From Candidatus Scatomorpha merdipullorum (GTDB lineage Bacteria > Bacillota > Clostridia > Oscillospirales > Oscillospiraceae): a stretch of 5,075 nucleotides of DNA. The notes beneath the pieces were generated by a model. That model saw nothing but the letters and a program-made list of their open reading frames with translations. It had not been told where the DNA came from and did no database searches. Positions 1 through 5,075 of this stretch are shown piece after piece. The position numbers were made by a program, and so were the translations under genes. The stretch spans positions 1 to 5,075 of the forward strand of contig DVJK01000020.1 of NCBI GenBank assembly GCA_018716795.1, written 5' to 3'. Positions within the stretch are counted from its first letter, which is position 1; each line of letters starts with the position of its first letter.

Positions 1-611
1 TCGCGCTCGAGCCCGTCCTTCATGAAGTCCACGACGCGCCAGCCGTAGTGCGCCGCGGCGCGGCGGCCGGTGTCCAGGCAGTGCTGGAGGTATTCGGCGT
101 CGTTCTCGTGAATGTCACCGCCGGTGCCGTACTTCTCGCGGCGGTGGGCCATGCGCCGCTCGCTGGTCGCGAGGTCGACGTCGAGGAAGATGACGAGGTC
201 CGGCTCGGGCAGGCCGAGCTTGACGTATTCGAGGTCGTAGAGCCAGTCGAAGAAGGCCGGCTGCCGCTCCGTCGGAAGCTTCGCTCCCTGGTGGACGGCG
301 TTCGAGGTCGTGTACCGGTCGGAGAGGATAACGCCACCCCTCTGATAATACTCCCTCCAGTCGGTCATATACGAGGCGTAACGGTCGACGGCGTAAAAAA
401 TGCTCGCCGCGCAGGGATTGACGTCCTCCGGCTTTGAGCCGAAGTCGCCGTTCAAATACATCCTGATAAGCGCGCTGGACTCCTGGTCGTAGCGCGGGAA
501 GACGATGCTGTGGTAGTCGAGCCCTTCGCGCTCGAAGCGGGCGGTGAGGCGGCGGTACTGCGCGCTCTTGCCCGAGCCGTCTATGCCCTCGAGGACTATG
601 AGCTTACCCAT
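1..611 (-). CDS. tmk: Thymidylate kinase-like protein (dTMP kinase family), C-terminus cut by window edge
   Basis: Probable dTMP kinase: ATP-dependent phosphorylation of dTMP to dTDP in the cytoplasm, for dTTP synthesis. About 203 residues are visible, and the reading frame is still open at the left edge. The N-terminus carries a P-loop, GIDGSGKS (residues 9-16). It is followed by FPRY (38-41), FYAVDR (72-77) and the nucleotide-kinase DRY motif in SDRYTTSNAVHQG (97-109). A beta-strand/Asp segment IFLDVD lies at 141-146. A lid-like basic stretch, RREKYG (157-162), leads into DIHENDAEYL (166-175), which resembles the divergent clostridial thymidylate kinases more than the E. coli type. The ATG at 609-611 is chosen because the P-loop follows at the normal distance and AAGGGGAGGGG (617-627) lies just upstream. 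The start overlaps the end of the glycosyltransferase gene by 8 bases, so translation is probably coupled. A deoxynucleoside kinase with other specificity cannot be excluded. A second, canonical tmk may exist elsewhere in the genome. Confidence 0.85.
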   Translation of the reverse strand, partial: MGKLIVLEGIDGSGKSAQYRRLTARFEREGLDYHSIVFPRYDQESSALIRMYLNGDFGSKPEDVNPCAASIFYAVDRYASYMTDWREYYQRGGVILSDRYTTSNAVHQGAKLPTERQPAFFDWLYDLEYVKLGLPEPDLVIFLDVDLATSERRMAHRREKYGTGGDIHENDAEYLQHCLDTGRRAAAHYGWRVVDFMKDGLER

Positions 612-1329
612 GCTTACCCCTCCCCTTCGCCGCCTCCAGGACGAAGAGCGGCAGCTTCGCGAGGCGGGTTATGCGCTTCGGCTCCTTGATAACGCGGTAG
701 AGCCACTCGAGGCCGAGCTTCCGCCAGGTCTCCGGCGCGCGCCGGACGTTCCCGGCGAGGACGTCGAGGCTCCCGCCCAGCCCGGCCATGAGGCCGCAGC
801 TTATTTTGCCCGCGCGCTCCGCCATCCAGAGCTCCTGCTTCGGCGAGCCGAGGCAGACCATGAGGAAGTCCGGCGAGGCGGCGTTTATCTTCTCAATTAT
901 GTGCCCGTCGTCCGTGAAATACCCGTCGCTCACCCCGGCGACGCTTATGCCCGGGAAGCGCGCGCTTATATTCTCCGCCGCGGCCTCGGCCACGCCGGGC
1001 TTCGCGCCGAAGAGATAGACGCTCCCGCCCCGCTCCGCGAGGCTGGCGATAAGGCTCTGCGCGAAGTCTATGCCGGGGACGCGCCCCTTGAGCGGGGTGC
1101 GGAGCAGCTGCGCGGCCTTCGTCACGCCGACGCCGTCGGCCAGGACGAGGCTCGCGCCCTTCAAGGCGGCGGCGAGGGAGGAATTCTCCCTCGCTGCCAT
1201 GACTATTTCGGGGTTGGGCGTGCAGGCGTAGGCCGCCTCGCGCGCCGCGGTGAAGCCCAGCGCGGCCTCGACCGCCTCGTCCATCGTGAGGTCGTCAAAG
1301 CCGACGCCGAGCACGTCTATGCGATTCAT
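604..1329 (-). CDS. tagA: WecG/TagA/CpsF family glycosyltransferase (GT26)
   Basis: A 241-residue GT26 enzyme. Characterised relatives move N-acetylmannosamine (TagA) or ManNAcA (WecG) from UDP-sugar onto undecaprenyl-linked GlcNAc at the inner membrane face, for wall teichoic acid, enterobacterial common antigen or capsule. Family motifs appear in order: TPNPE (37-41), LADGVGV (63-69), the RVPGIDF segment, VYLFGAKPGVAE, DGYF, PDFLMVCLGSPKQELW and the Gly-rich GLGGSLDVLAG, followed by RRAPETWRKLGLEWLYR. Asp65 aligns with the catalytic base reported for Thermoanaerobacter TagA, and Thr37/Asn39 match its active-site TPN. The basic, hydrophobic C-terminus (EPKRITRLAKLPLFVLEAAK) fits the membrane-contacting appendage of the family. 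The ATG overlaps the sirtuin stop codon as ATGA, and GAGGTG lies about 11 bases upstream. No other cell-envelope gene is visible here, so the exact acceptor and polymer are unknown. The family assignment is firm; the TagA-like donor is inference. Confidence 0.93.
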   Translation of the reverse strand: MNRIDVLGVGFDDLTMDEAVEAALGFTAAREAAYACTPNPEIVMAARENSSLAAALKGASLVLADGVGVTKAAQLLRTPLKGRVPGIDFAQSLIASLAERGGSVYLFGAKPGVAEAAAENISARFPGISVAGVSDGYFTDDGHIIEKINAASPDFLMVCLGSPKQELWMAERAGKISCGLMAGLGGSLDVLAGNVRRAPETWRKLGLEWLYRVIKEPKRITRLAKLPLFVLEAAKGRGKHG

Positions 1330-2045
1330 ACCTGGGAAAACACCTCGCCTATCTTCTCATGTATCACCAGATTGGCGTACCTGTCGTAGGGCGTGTCGGA
1401 GAGGTTCACAAGCGCGAGCTTATTCCCCTCGTAGTAGTTGATAAGCCCCGCCGCCGGATATACGCCCAGGCTCGTGCCGCCGACGATGAGCACGTCGGCG
1501 TTCCGGATGAAGCGCACCGCGCTGCGCAGCACGTCCTCGTCCAGCATCTCCTCGTAGAGCACTATGTCCGGGCGGACTATCCCGCCGCATTTGTCGCAGC
1601 GCGGGACGCCCTCGCAGTGGTTCATCTTCTCCGCCGGGTAGGGAGCATGGCAGCGCGTGCAGTAGGCGCGCAGGATGCTGCCGTGGAGCTCGAGGACGTT
1701 TTTGCTGCCAGCGGCCTGGTGGAGGCCGTCTATATTCTGCGTGACGACCGCGCGGAGCTTCCCCTCGCGCTCGAGCTCCGCGAGGCGGAGGTGCGCCCGG
1801 TTGGGCTTCGCCCCGTCCACGACGAGCTTCGCGTGGTGGAAGCGGTAGTATTCCTCGGGGTCGCGCTCAAAGAAGGTGGCGGAGAGTATCGTCTCGGGCG
1901 GGTACTTCCACTGCTGGTTGTACAGCCCGTCCACGCTCCGGAAGTCGGGTATGCCGCTCTCGGTCGAGACGCCCGCCCCGCCGAAGAAGACGATGTTGCC
2001 GCTTCCCGCTATCCACTCGCGCAGGGTTTTTATCTTGTCGTCCAT
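1326..2045 (-). CDS. Sirtuin: NAD-dependent protein deacetylase (Sir2 family)
   Basis: A 239-residue sirtuin that removes acyl groups from protein lysines, using NAD+ and yielding nicotinamide and O-acetyl-ADP-ribose. All catalytic landmarks are present: GAGVSTESGIPDFRS (23-37, NAD binding), TQNIDGLH (102-109), catalytic His121 in the LHGS motif, four zinc ligands Cys129/Cys132 and Cys150/Cys153, and GGTSLGVYPAA (189-199) for NAD ribose. The Tyr/Arg pair that marks class III desuccinylases such as CobB falls in FHHAK here (His70 and Lys73 by my alignment), so plain deacetylase activity is more likely; that is inference. An in-frame ATG 39 bases upstream (2084) exists, but AAAGGAGG at 2052-2059, six bases before ATG 2045, fixes the shorter start. 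The gene sits 49 bases after guaB, and its stop overlaps the next start as ATGA, so it is probably co-transcribed and translationally coupled. No acetyltransferase gene or obvious substrate partner is visible. Confidence 0.95.
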   Translation of the reverse strand: MDDKIKTLREWIAGSGNIVFFGGAGVSTESGIPDFRSVDGLYNQQWKYPPETILSATFFERDPEEYYRFHHAKLVVDGAKPNRAHLRLAELEREGKLRAVVTQNIDGLHQAAGSKNVLELHGSILRAYCTRCHAPYPAEKMNHCEGVPRCDKCGGIVRPDIVLYEEMLDEDVLRSAVRFIRNADVLIVGGTSLGVYPAAGLINYYEGNKLALVNLSDTPYDRYANLVIHEKIGEVFSQV

Positions 2046-2051
2046 AGCTGC

Positions 2052-2059
2052 CCTCCTTT
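2052..2059 (-). promoter_or_regulatory. Strong ribosome binding site of the sirtuin gene
   Basis: On the minus strand this reads AAAGGAGG, a nearly perfect complement to the 16S 3' end, placed 6 bases before the ATG at 2043-2045. It decides the start in favour of the 239-residue protein over the upstream in-frame ATG at 2084. Confidence 0.85.
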
Positions 2060-2094
2060 GGCTCAGGCTTCGCCCCGCAGGCATTTCGGCCAGA

Positions 2095-3579
2095 TCAGTC
2101 CTGATTGTGCGTGGAGTAGTTCGGGGCTTCCTTGGTTATATAGATGTCGTGCGGATGGCTCTCCTTGAGGCCGGCGCCGGTTATGCGGACGAACTTGGTC
2201 TTCGTGCGCAGGGACTGGATGTCGGGCACGCCGCAGTAGCCCATGCCGGAGCGCAGGCCGCCCATCATCTGATATATCGTGTCGCTGACGGCTCCCTTAT
2301 AGGGCACGCGGCCCTCGACGCCCTCGGGCACGTACTTCTTGGTGCCGGACTGGAAGTACCGGTCGCCGCTGCCCTTCTGCATCGCGCCGAGCGAGCCCAT
2401 GCCGCGGTAGACCTTGAACTGGCGGCCCTGGAAAATCTCGCTCTCGCCGGGGCTCTCCTCGCAGCCGGCGAGCATGGAGCCCATCATGACCACGCTGCCG
2501 CCGGCGGCGATGGCCTTGACGATGTCGCCCGAATACTTGATGCCGCCGTCGGCGATGATGGGGACGCCGTACTTGTCGGCCATCTCGGCGCTCTGCAATA
2601 TGGCGGTTATCTGCGGGACGCCTATGCCGCTGACGACGCGGGTGGTGCATATGGAGCCGGGGCCTATGCCGACCTTGACGCAGTCCGCGCCCGCCTTGAT
2701 AAGGGCCTCGGTGCCCTCGGCGGTGGCGACGTTGCCGGCGATGAGCCCGACCTCGGGGAAGTGCTCCTTGACGAGGCCGACGCAGCGCATGATGTTGGCG
2801 CTGTGCCCGTGCGCGGAGTCGAGCACCAGGGCGTCGGCGCCCGCGGCGACCAGCGCGCCCGCGCGGTCGAGGATGTCGTTCGTGACGCCTATCGCCGCGG
2901 CGCAGAGCAGGCGGCCGTGGCTGTCCTTGGCGGAGTTGGGGTACTTGACGACCTTTTCAATGTCCTTTATCGTGATGAGGCCCTTGAGGTGGAAGCTTTC
3001 GTCCACAATGGGCAGCTTCTCAATCTTGTGCCTGCGGAGGATTTCCTTGGCCTCCTCAAGCGTCGTGCCCTCGCGGCCGGTGACGAGGCCCTCGCTCGTC
3101 ATGACGTCGCGTATCGGCCTCGTCATGTCCTCCTCGAACTTCATGTCGCGGTTGGTGATGATGCCTATGAGCTTGCCGGCCTTGTCCACTATGGGGACGC
3201 CGGAGATGCGGAACTTGCCCATGAGGGCGTCCGCCTCGCCGAGGGTGTTGTCCGGCCCGAGGTAGAACGGGTTCGTGATGACGCCGTTCTCCGAGCGCTT
3301 GACCATGTCGACCTGCTCGGCCTGCATGTCTATCGGCATGCTCTTGTGGATGACGCCTATGCCGCCCTCGCGCGCGATGGCGATGGCCATGCGGTATTCG
3401 GTGACCGTGTCCATGGCTGCGCTCATGATGGGTATGTTGAGGCGGATATTCTTCGTCAGGTTCGTGCTGAGGTCCACGTCGGGCGGCAGCACGGAGCTCT
3501 CCGCCGGCACCAGCAGCACGTCGTCAAAGGTCAGCCCCTCGCCCACAAAGCGCTCGGCATAGTGATTGGTAATGTCCAT
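2095..3579 (-). CDS. guaB: IMP dehydrogenase
   Basis: Catalyses IMP + NAD+ + H2O to XMP + NADH, the committed step to GMP, as a cytoplasmic tetramer/octamer. At 494 residues it has the usual bacterial length. The N-terminal part of the TIM barrel begins with GLTFDDVLLVP (15-25) and NIPIMSAAMDTVTE (48-61). Two CBS domains occupy about residues 97-210, with ITNRD (141-145) and LITIKDIEK (201-209). The barrel then resumes with LDSAHGHS (253-260), GNVAT (282-286) and the monovalent-cation and catalytic loop GIGPGSIC (304-311), Cys311 being the nucleophile. DGGI (344-347) and MMGSMLAG (365-372) contribute to phosphate binding. The mobile flap contains EGRVPYKG (422-429), and GGLRSGMGYCG (440-450) follows. 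No catalytic residue is missing. The ATG at 3577-3579 has GGGGGTG eight bases upstream (3588-3594). It has its own strong promoter (3634-3661) and is probably the first gene of the guaB-sirtuin-GT26-tmk unit. There is no riboswitch-sized leader. Confidence 0.98.
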   Translation of the reverse strand: MDITNHYAERFVGEGLTFDDVLLVPAESSVLPPDVDLSTNLTKNIRLNIPIMSAAMDTVTEYRMAIAIAREGGIGVIHKSMPIDMQAEQVDMVKRSENGVITNPFYLGPDNTLGEADALMGKFRISGVPIVDKAGKLIGIITNRDMKFEEDMTRPIRDVMTSEGLVTGREGTTLEEAKEILRRHKIEKLPIVDESFHLKGLITIKDIEKVVKYPNSAKDSHGRLLCAAAIGVTNDILDRAGALVAAGADALVLDSAHGHSANIMRCVGLVKEHFPEVGLIAGNVATAEGTEALIKAGADCVKVGIGPGSICTTRVVSGIGVPQITAILQSAEMADKYGVPIIADGGIKYSGDIVKAIAAGGSVVMMGSMLAGCEESPGESEIFQGRQFKVYRGMGSLGAMQKGSGDRYFQSGTKKYVPEGVEGRVPYKGAVSDTIYQMMGGLRSGMGYCGVPDIQSLRTKTKFVRITGAGLKESHPHDIYITKEAPNYSTHNQD

Positions 3580-3633
3580 ATGTCACGCACCCCCGTAAAT
3601 TTTTTAGGTTTCTCTCTCGCTGGGATTCCTATT

Positions 3634-3661
3634 ATTTTATCATAGATAGGAGAGTTGTCAA
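3634..3661 (-). promoter_or_regulatory. Sigma-A promoter of guaB (extended -10)
   Basis: Minus-strand reading: a perfect -35 TTGACA (3656-3661), a 16-base spacer, and -10 TAAAAT (3634-3639) preceded by TGA, which gives an extended -10. It sits in an AT-rich island within otherwise GC-rich DNA. Predicted initiation is near 3627, leaving a leader of about 47 bases with GGGGGTG (3588-3594) as ribosome binding site. The near-consensus elements imply high basal transcription of guaB and the genes after it. I see no operator palindrome overlapping it. Confidence 0.85.
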
Positions 3662-3676
3662 GCGACGGGGCCGGCC

Positions 3677-4504
3677 TCAGCGCCATCTCCCGGCGGATTT
3701 TTCCCGCTCGGCGAAGAACATGTACTGCTGGGCCAGACCGGCGTATTCGCCGAGGCTTTTGGGGTCGAAGCCCGGCGGCATGTGCTCGCGCAGCGCGCGC
3801 TTTATCCAGACGTCGACGGGAAAGGCGTCCAGCCGGTGCAGGCCGAAGAGGACGGCGCAGTTTGCGACCTTGTCGCCCACGCCGCTGAGGCCCTTGAGAT
3901 ACCGCCTCGCCGCGTCTCCGTCCATGGCCGCGGCGGCGTCGAGGTCCATGTCGCCGGAGGCGACGGCGCGGGCGGCGTTTATTATGTACGCCGCGCGGTA
4001 GCCCGCGCGGAGCGGCGCGAGCTCCGGCTCCTCCAGAAGCGCCACGCGCTCCGCCGCCGGGAAGGAATATTTGACTCCCCATGGCGTCTCAAAGGGCTCG
4101 CCGAAGAGGGCGCAGAGCTTTTCCACTATGGATTTTATGCGCGGGATATTGTTGCACTGGGAGATAATGAAGGAGCAGAGCGCCTCCCATTTGTCCTGGC
4201 GCAGGATGCGTATCCCCGCGCCGCACTCGGCGCAGTCCGTGAGGTATGCGCCGCGCATGACGCTCTCGCGCGCGGCGGCGTAGTCGGCGTCCATGTCGAG
4301 GTAGGCGCGCCAGAAGCCGATATCGTCCTCCCCGCACTCGACGCAGGCCGTCTCTCCGCTGAGGAAGACGCGCGCCGCGCGCCCCGACGCAACGCCGAGA
4401 TAGTCCTGCTCTCCCAGCGCGTTCCAGCGGAAGCACTGGCCGCACTCGAAGGTCTTGTAGGGCGAAAGCTCGCCCGCCGGGCAGAGCTCAAAGGTCTTGT
4501 ACAA
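3677..4504 (-). CDS. ogg: OGG1-type 8-oxoguanine DNA glycosylase/AP lyase
   Basis: Base-excision repair enzyme that removes 8-oxoguanine and nicks the abasic site. It has 275 residues from the TTG at 4504. The N-terminal OGG domain has CGQCFRW (21-27), where Gly22 matches human Gly42, the 8-oxoG sensor. Next comes GIRILRQD (97-104), then the SQCNNIPRI segment (115-123). The helix-hairpin-helix LSGVGDKVANC (206-216) carries Schiff-base Lys212, and PVDVW (229-233) carries catalytic Asp231. Gln259 and Phe263 match human Gln315/Phe319, which stack on the base. The position of human Asn149 is Cys117 here, and three CxxC pairs (21/24, 54/57, 91/94) lie in the N-terminal half. No ATG is near the conserved start. 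TTG 4504 is preferred because AGGGAG is ten bases upstream; GTG 4513, three codons earlier, is the alternative. A much longer frame from 4798 runs through repeats and is rejected. The protein resembles clostridial OGGs rather than MutM. guaB starts 97 bases downstream with no terminator between. Confidence 0.93.
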   Translation of the reverse strand: MYKTFELCPAGELSPYKTFECGQCFRWNALGEQDYLGVASGRAARVFLSGETACVECGEDDIGFWRAYLDMDADYAAARESVMRGAYLTDCAECGAGIRILRQDKWEALCSFIISQCNNIPRIKSIVEKLCALFGEPFETPWGVKYSFPAAERVALLEEPELAPLRAGYRAAYIINAARAVASGDMDLDAAAAMDGDAARRYLKGLSGVGDKVANCAVLFGLHRLDAFPVDVWIKRALREHMPPGFDPKSLGEYAGLAQQYMFFAEREKSAGRWR

Positions 4505-4514
4505 GCAAATCACG

Positions 4515-4520
4515 CTCCCT
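4515..4520 (-). promoter_or_regulatory. Ribosome binding site of ogg
   Basis: AGGGAG on the minus strand, ten bases before TTG 4504 and only one base before GTG 4513. The spacing favours the TTG start. The site lies almost at the predicted transcript 5' end. Confidence 0.5.
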
Positions 4521-4526
4521 GCACGT

Positions 4527-4555
4527 ATTGTATCACAGCCCGTCCTCCGCGGCAA
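4527..4555 (-). promoter_or_regulatory. Promoter of ogg (extended -10)
   Basis: Minus-strand -35 TTGCCG (4550-4555), a 17-base spacer, and -10 TACAAT (4527-4532) preceded by TGA (extended -10). Initiation is expected near 4520, giving a leader of only about 16 bases before TTG 4504. The location immediately upstream of the first conserved residues of OGG supports the short protein start. Confidence 0.7.
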
Positions 4556-4569
4556 GGGAAAGCCCGGAG

Positions 4570-4583
4570 CCCGCGGCCGCGGG
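4570..4583. repeat. Perfect 14-bp GC palindrome
   Basis: The sequence cccgcggccgcggg is its own reverse complement. It lies between the ogg promoter and the first interspersed repeat copy. Function is unknown; chance in GC-rich DNA is possible, but it adds to the dense palindromic structure of this spacer. Confidence 0.6.
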
Positions 4584-4602
4584 ATTGGATGCGCAAGGGC
4601 GA

Positions 4603-4669
4603 AAATCTCCGCCCACCCACCTTCGGCTCCCCTGAAATGGGAGCTGTCACGGCGCAACGCGCCGTGACC
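4603..4669 (-). repeat. Interspersed palindromic repeat, copy A
   Basis: Read on the minus strand, this 67-base block matches the block at 4815-4878. The central 26 bases (from GACAGCTCCC through GGGGAGCCGA) differ at one position. It folds into two consecutive hairpins. One is a perfect 10-bp stem gtcacggcgc/gcgccgtgac with a 3-base loop (4646-4668). The other is a 6-bp stem gctccc/gggagc (4626-4644). Similarity to copy B continues weakly past 4603. There is no coding potential and no poly-T tail. It resembles the small intergenic palindromic elements common in gut Clostridia; that family assignment is from memory. Confidence 0.8.
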
Positions 4670-4710
4670 GAGTGGTTGCGGGCGGCGTCGGTGAGATGCG
4701 GATGCCTTCT

Positions 4711-4758
4711 CCACACGCCGTAGGGGCGGGCTTCCACGCCCGCCCCTACGGTGTGTGG
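4711..4758. repeat. Large hairpin, 21-bp stem
   Basis: The left arm (4711-4731, ccacacgccgtaggggcgggc) and right arm (4738-4758) are reverse complements except for one position, separated by a 6-base loop ttccac. The inner 12 bp, gtaggggcgggc, pair perfectly. It lies midway between the two inverted repeat copies. No T-run follows on either strand, so a classical intrinsic terminator is unlikely. The core looks like the 'gtaggggcgggc' palindromes scattered through gut Firmicutes genomes. Confidence 0.85.
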
Positions 4759-4814
4759 TTGCGTTGGTTGACGGATAACGTGGTTTCGCCGCACTCACGT
4801 TGCCTCAATCCCTC

Positions 4815-4878
4815 AGTCACGGCCCTGCGGGCAGCGACAGCTCCCCTTTCAGGGGAGCCGAGGGGTGGGCGGAGGTTT
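4815..4878 (+). repeat. Interspersed palindromic repeat, copy B (inverted relative to copy A)
   Basis: Plus-strand copy of the module at 4603-4669. It holds a perfect 8-bp stem gctcccct/aggggagc with loop ttc (4840-4858). It also holds a degenerate version of the other hairpin, gtcacggccc/gggcagcgac (4816-4838), with two mismatched pairs. The tail GGTGGGCGGAG is shared with copy A. The lower stem quality suggests this copy is older or has drifted more. Confidence 0.8.
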
Positions 4879-5075
4879 GCAGCGCCTGTGCATTTGTTTA
4901 CCGTGATGCTGATACCTCCGTCTCGCTTCCGCCCGTAAGGGGCGGCGTCCTCGACTCCCCGCGTTCGCGGGATTGCCGGGATGGGTTGGGTGCATCCGTT
5001 CGGCGTGGCCTATAGCACTCGCGTTTCCCACGGTGCGCCCGCCTTGTGTCCGCTAACCAACGTATCATATCCCGC
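4879..5075. other. Non-coding spacer to the right edge
   Basis: I see no credible gene here. Short open frames on both strands have Arg/Pro-rich compositions typical of chance frames in GC-rich DNA, and they run through the repeats. Two small stems are visible: cgccc/ggggcg-type pairing around 4931-4945, and cccgc/gcggg around 4958-4971. On the minus strand the segment at 5048-5062 (CGTTGGTTAGCGGAC) matches plus-strand 4762-4776 at 12 of 15 positions, so the repeat mosaic may continue to about 5062. Confidence 0.5.

Noticed and set aside
3580..3633. Purine (guanine) riboswitch in the guaB leader
   Set aside because: The predicted leader is only about 47 bases and lacks the three-way-junction consensus and a downstream terminator hairpin.
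1876..3645. A 589-codon open frame on the plus strand opposite guaB
   Set aside because: It is an exact antisense shadow of guaB and part of the sirtuin gene. It has Ala/Asp/His/Val-rich, low-complexity composition and no recognisable domain. guaB in the opposite strand is complete and fully motif-supported.
4711..4758. Intrinsic terminator
   Set aside because: The hairpin is very stable, but no run of T follows on either strand, and no gene end is adjacent on either side.
4505..4798. N-terminal extension of ogg by about 98 residues to the ATG at 4798
   Set aside because: The extension is translated from the ogg promoter, repeat copy A and the hairpin. It has no family similarity, and the OGG domain begins normally after 4504.
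4603..4878. CRISPR array
   Set aside because: There are only two copies, in opposite orientation, with no regular spacers and no cas genes in the window.
4946..4985. tRNA-like GTTCG stretch
   Set aside because: No cloverleaf stems can be drawn around it; it is only the loop of a 5-bp stem.
4672..5015. Two small plus-strand frames (88 and 71 codons) in the spacer
   Set aside because: They run through the hairpin and repeat copy B. The protein of one resembles the minus-strand frame opposite copy A only because the DNA is an inverted repeat. There is no ribosome binding site or domain.
5043..5069. Promoter at the right edge (TATCAT on plus, TATGAT on minus)
   Set aside because: The plus-strand -10 has no acceptable -35 at 16-18 bases. 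The minus-strand -35 would fall outside the window, so it cannot be judged.

Overview
The window reads as chromosomal DNA from a GC-rich member of the Firmicutes, most likely a Clostridia/Oscillospiraceae-type bacterium. The reasons are a clostridial-style OGG1-like 8-oxoguanine glycosylase, a TagA/WecG-type glycosyltransferase, strong AGGAGG-like ribosome binding sites, and an intergenic spacer built of GC-rich palindromic repeats. The taxonomic placement is inference from protein style, not from a marker gene.

All recognisable genes are on the minus strand and are read right to left. From right to left they are: a repeat-filled spacer with no gene (about 4505-5075); ogg, an OGG1-type DNA glycosylase/AP lyase with its own extended -10 promoter; a 97-base spacer holding a near-consensus sigma-A promoter; guaB (IMP dehydrogenase); a sirtuin NAD-dependent deacetylase; a GT26 (TagA/WecG/CpsF) glycosyltransferase; and a thymidylate-kinase-like gene that runs off the left edge.

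guaB, the sirtuin gene, the glycosyltransferase gene and the tmk-like gene look like one transcription unit driven by the promoter at 3634-3661. The gaps are 49 bases, then a 4-base ATGA overlap, then an 8-base overlap, and no terminator is visible between them. The products cover GMP synthesis (guaB), dTMP phosphorylation (tmk-like), NAD-dependent protein deacylation (sirtuin) and cell-surface polymer assembly (GT26). IMP dehydrogenase reduces NAD+ and the sirtuin consumes it, which is a possible but unproven metabolic link. ogg may also read through into guaB, because no terminator separates them.

I see no clear new multi-gene system. The points most worth a second look are: the head-to-head pair of modular palindromic repeats around a 21-bp hairpin upstream of ogg; the OGG protein, whose human Asn149-equivalent is Cys and which carries three CxxC pairs; and the compact guaB-sirtuin-GT26-tmk unit.
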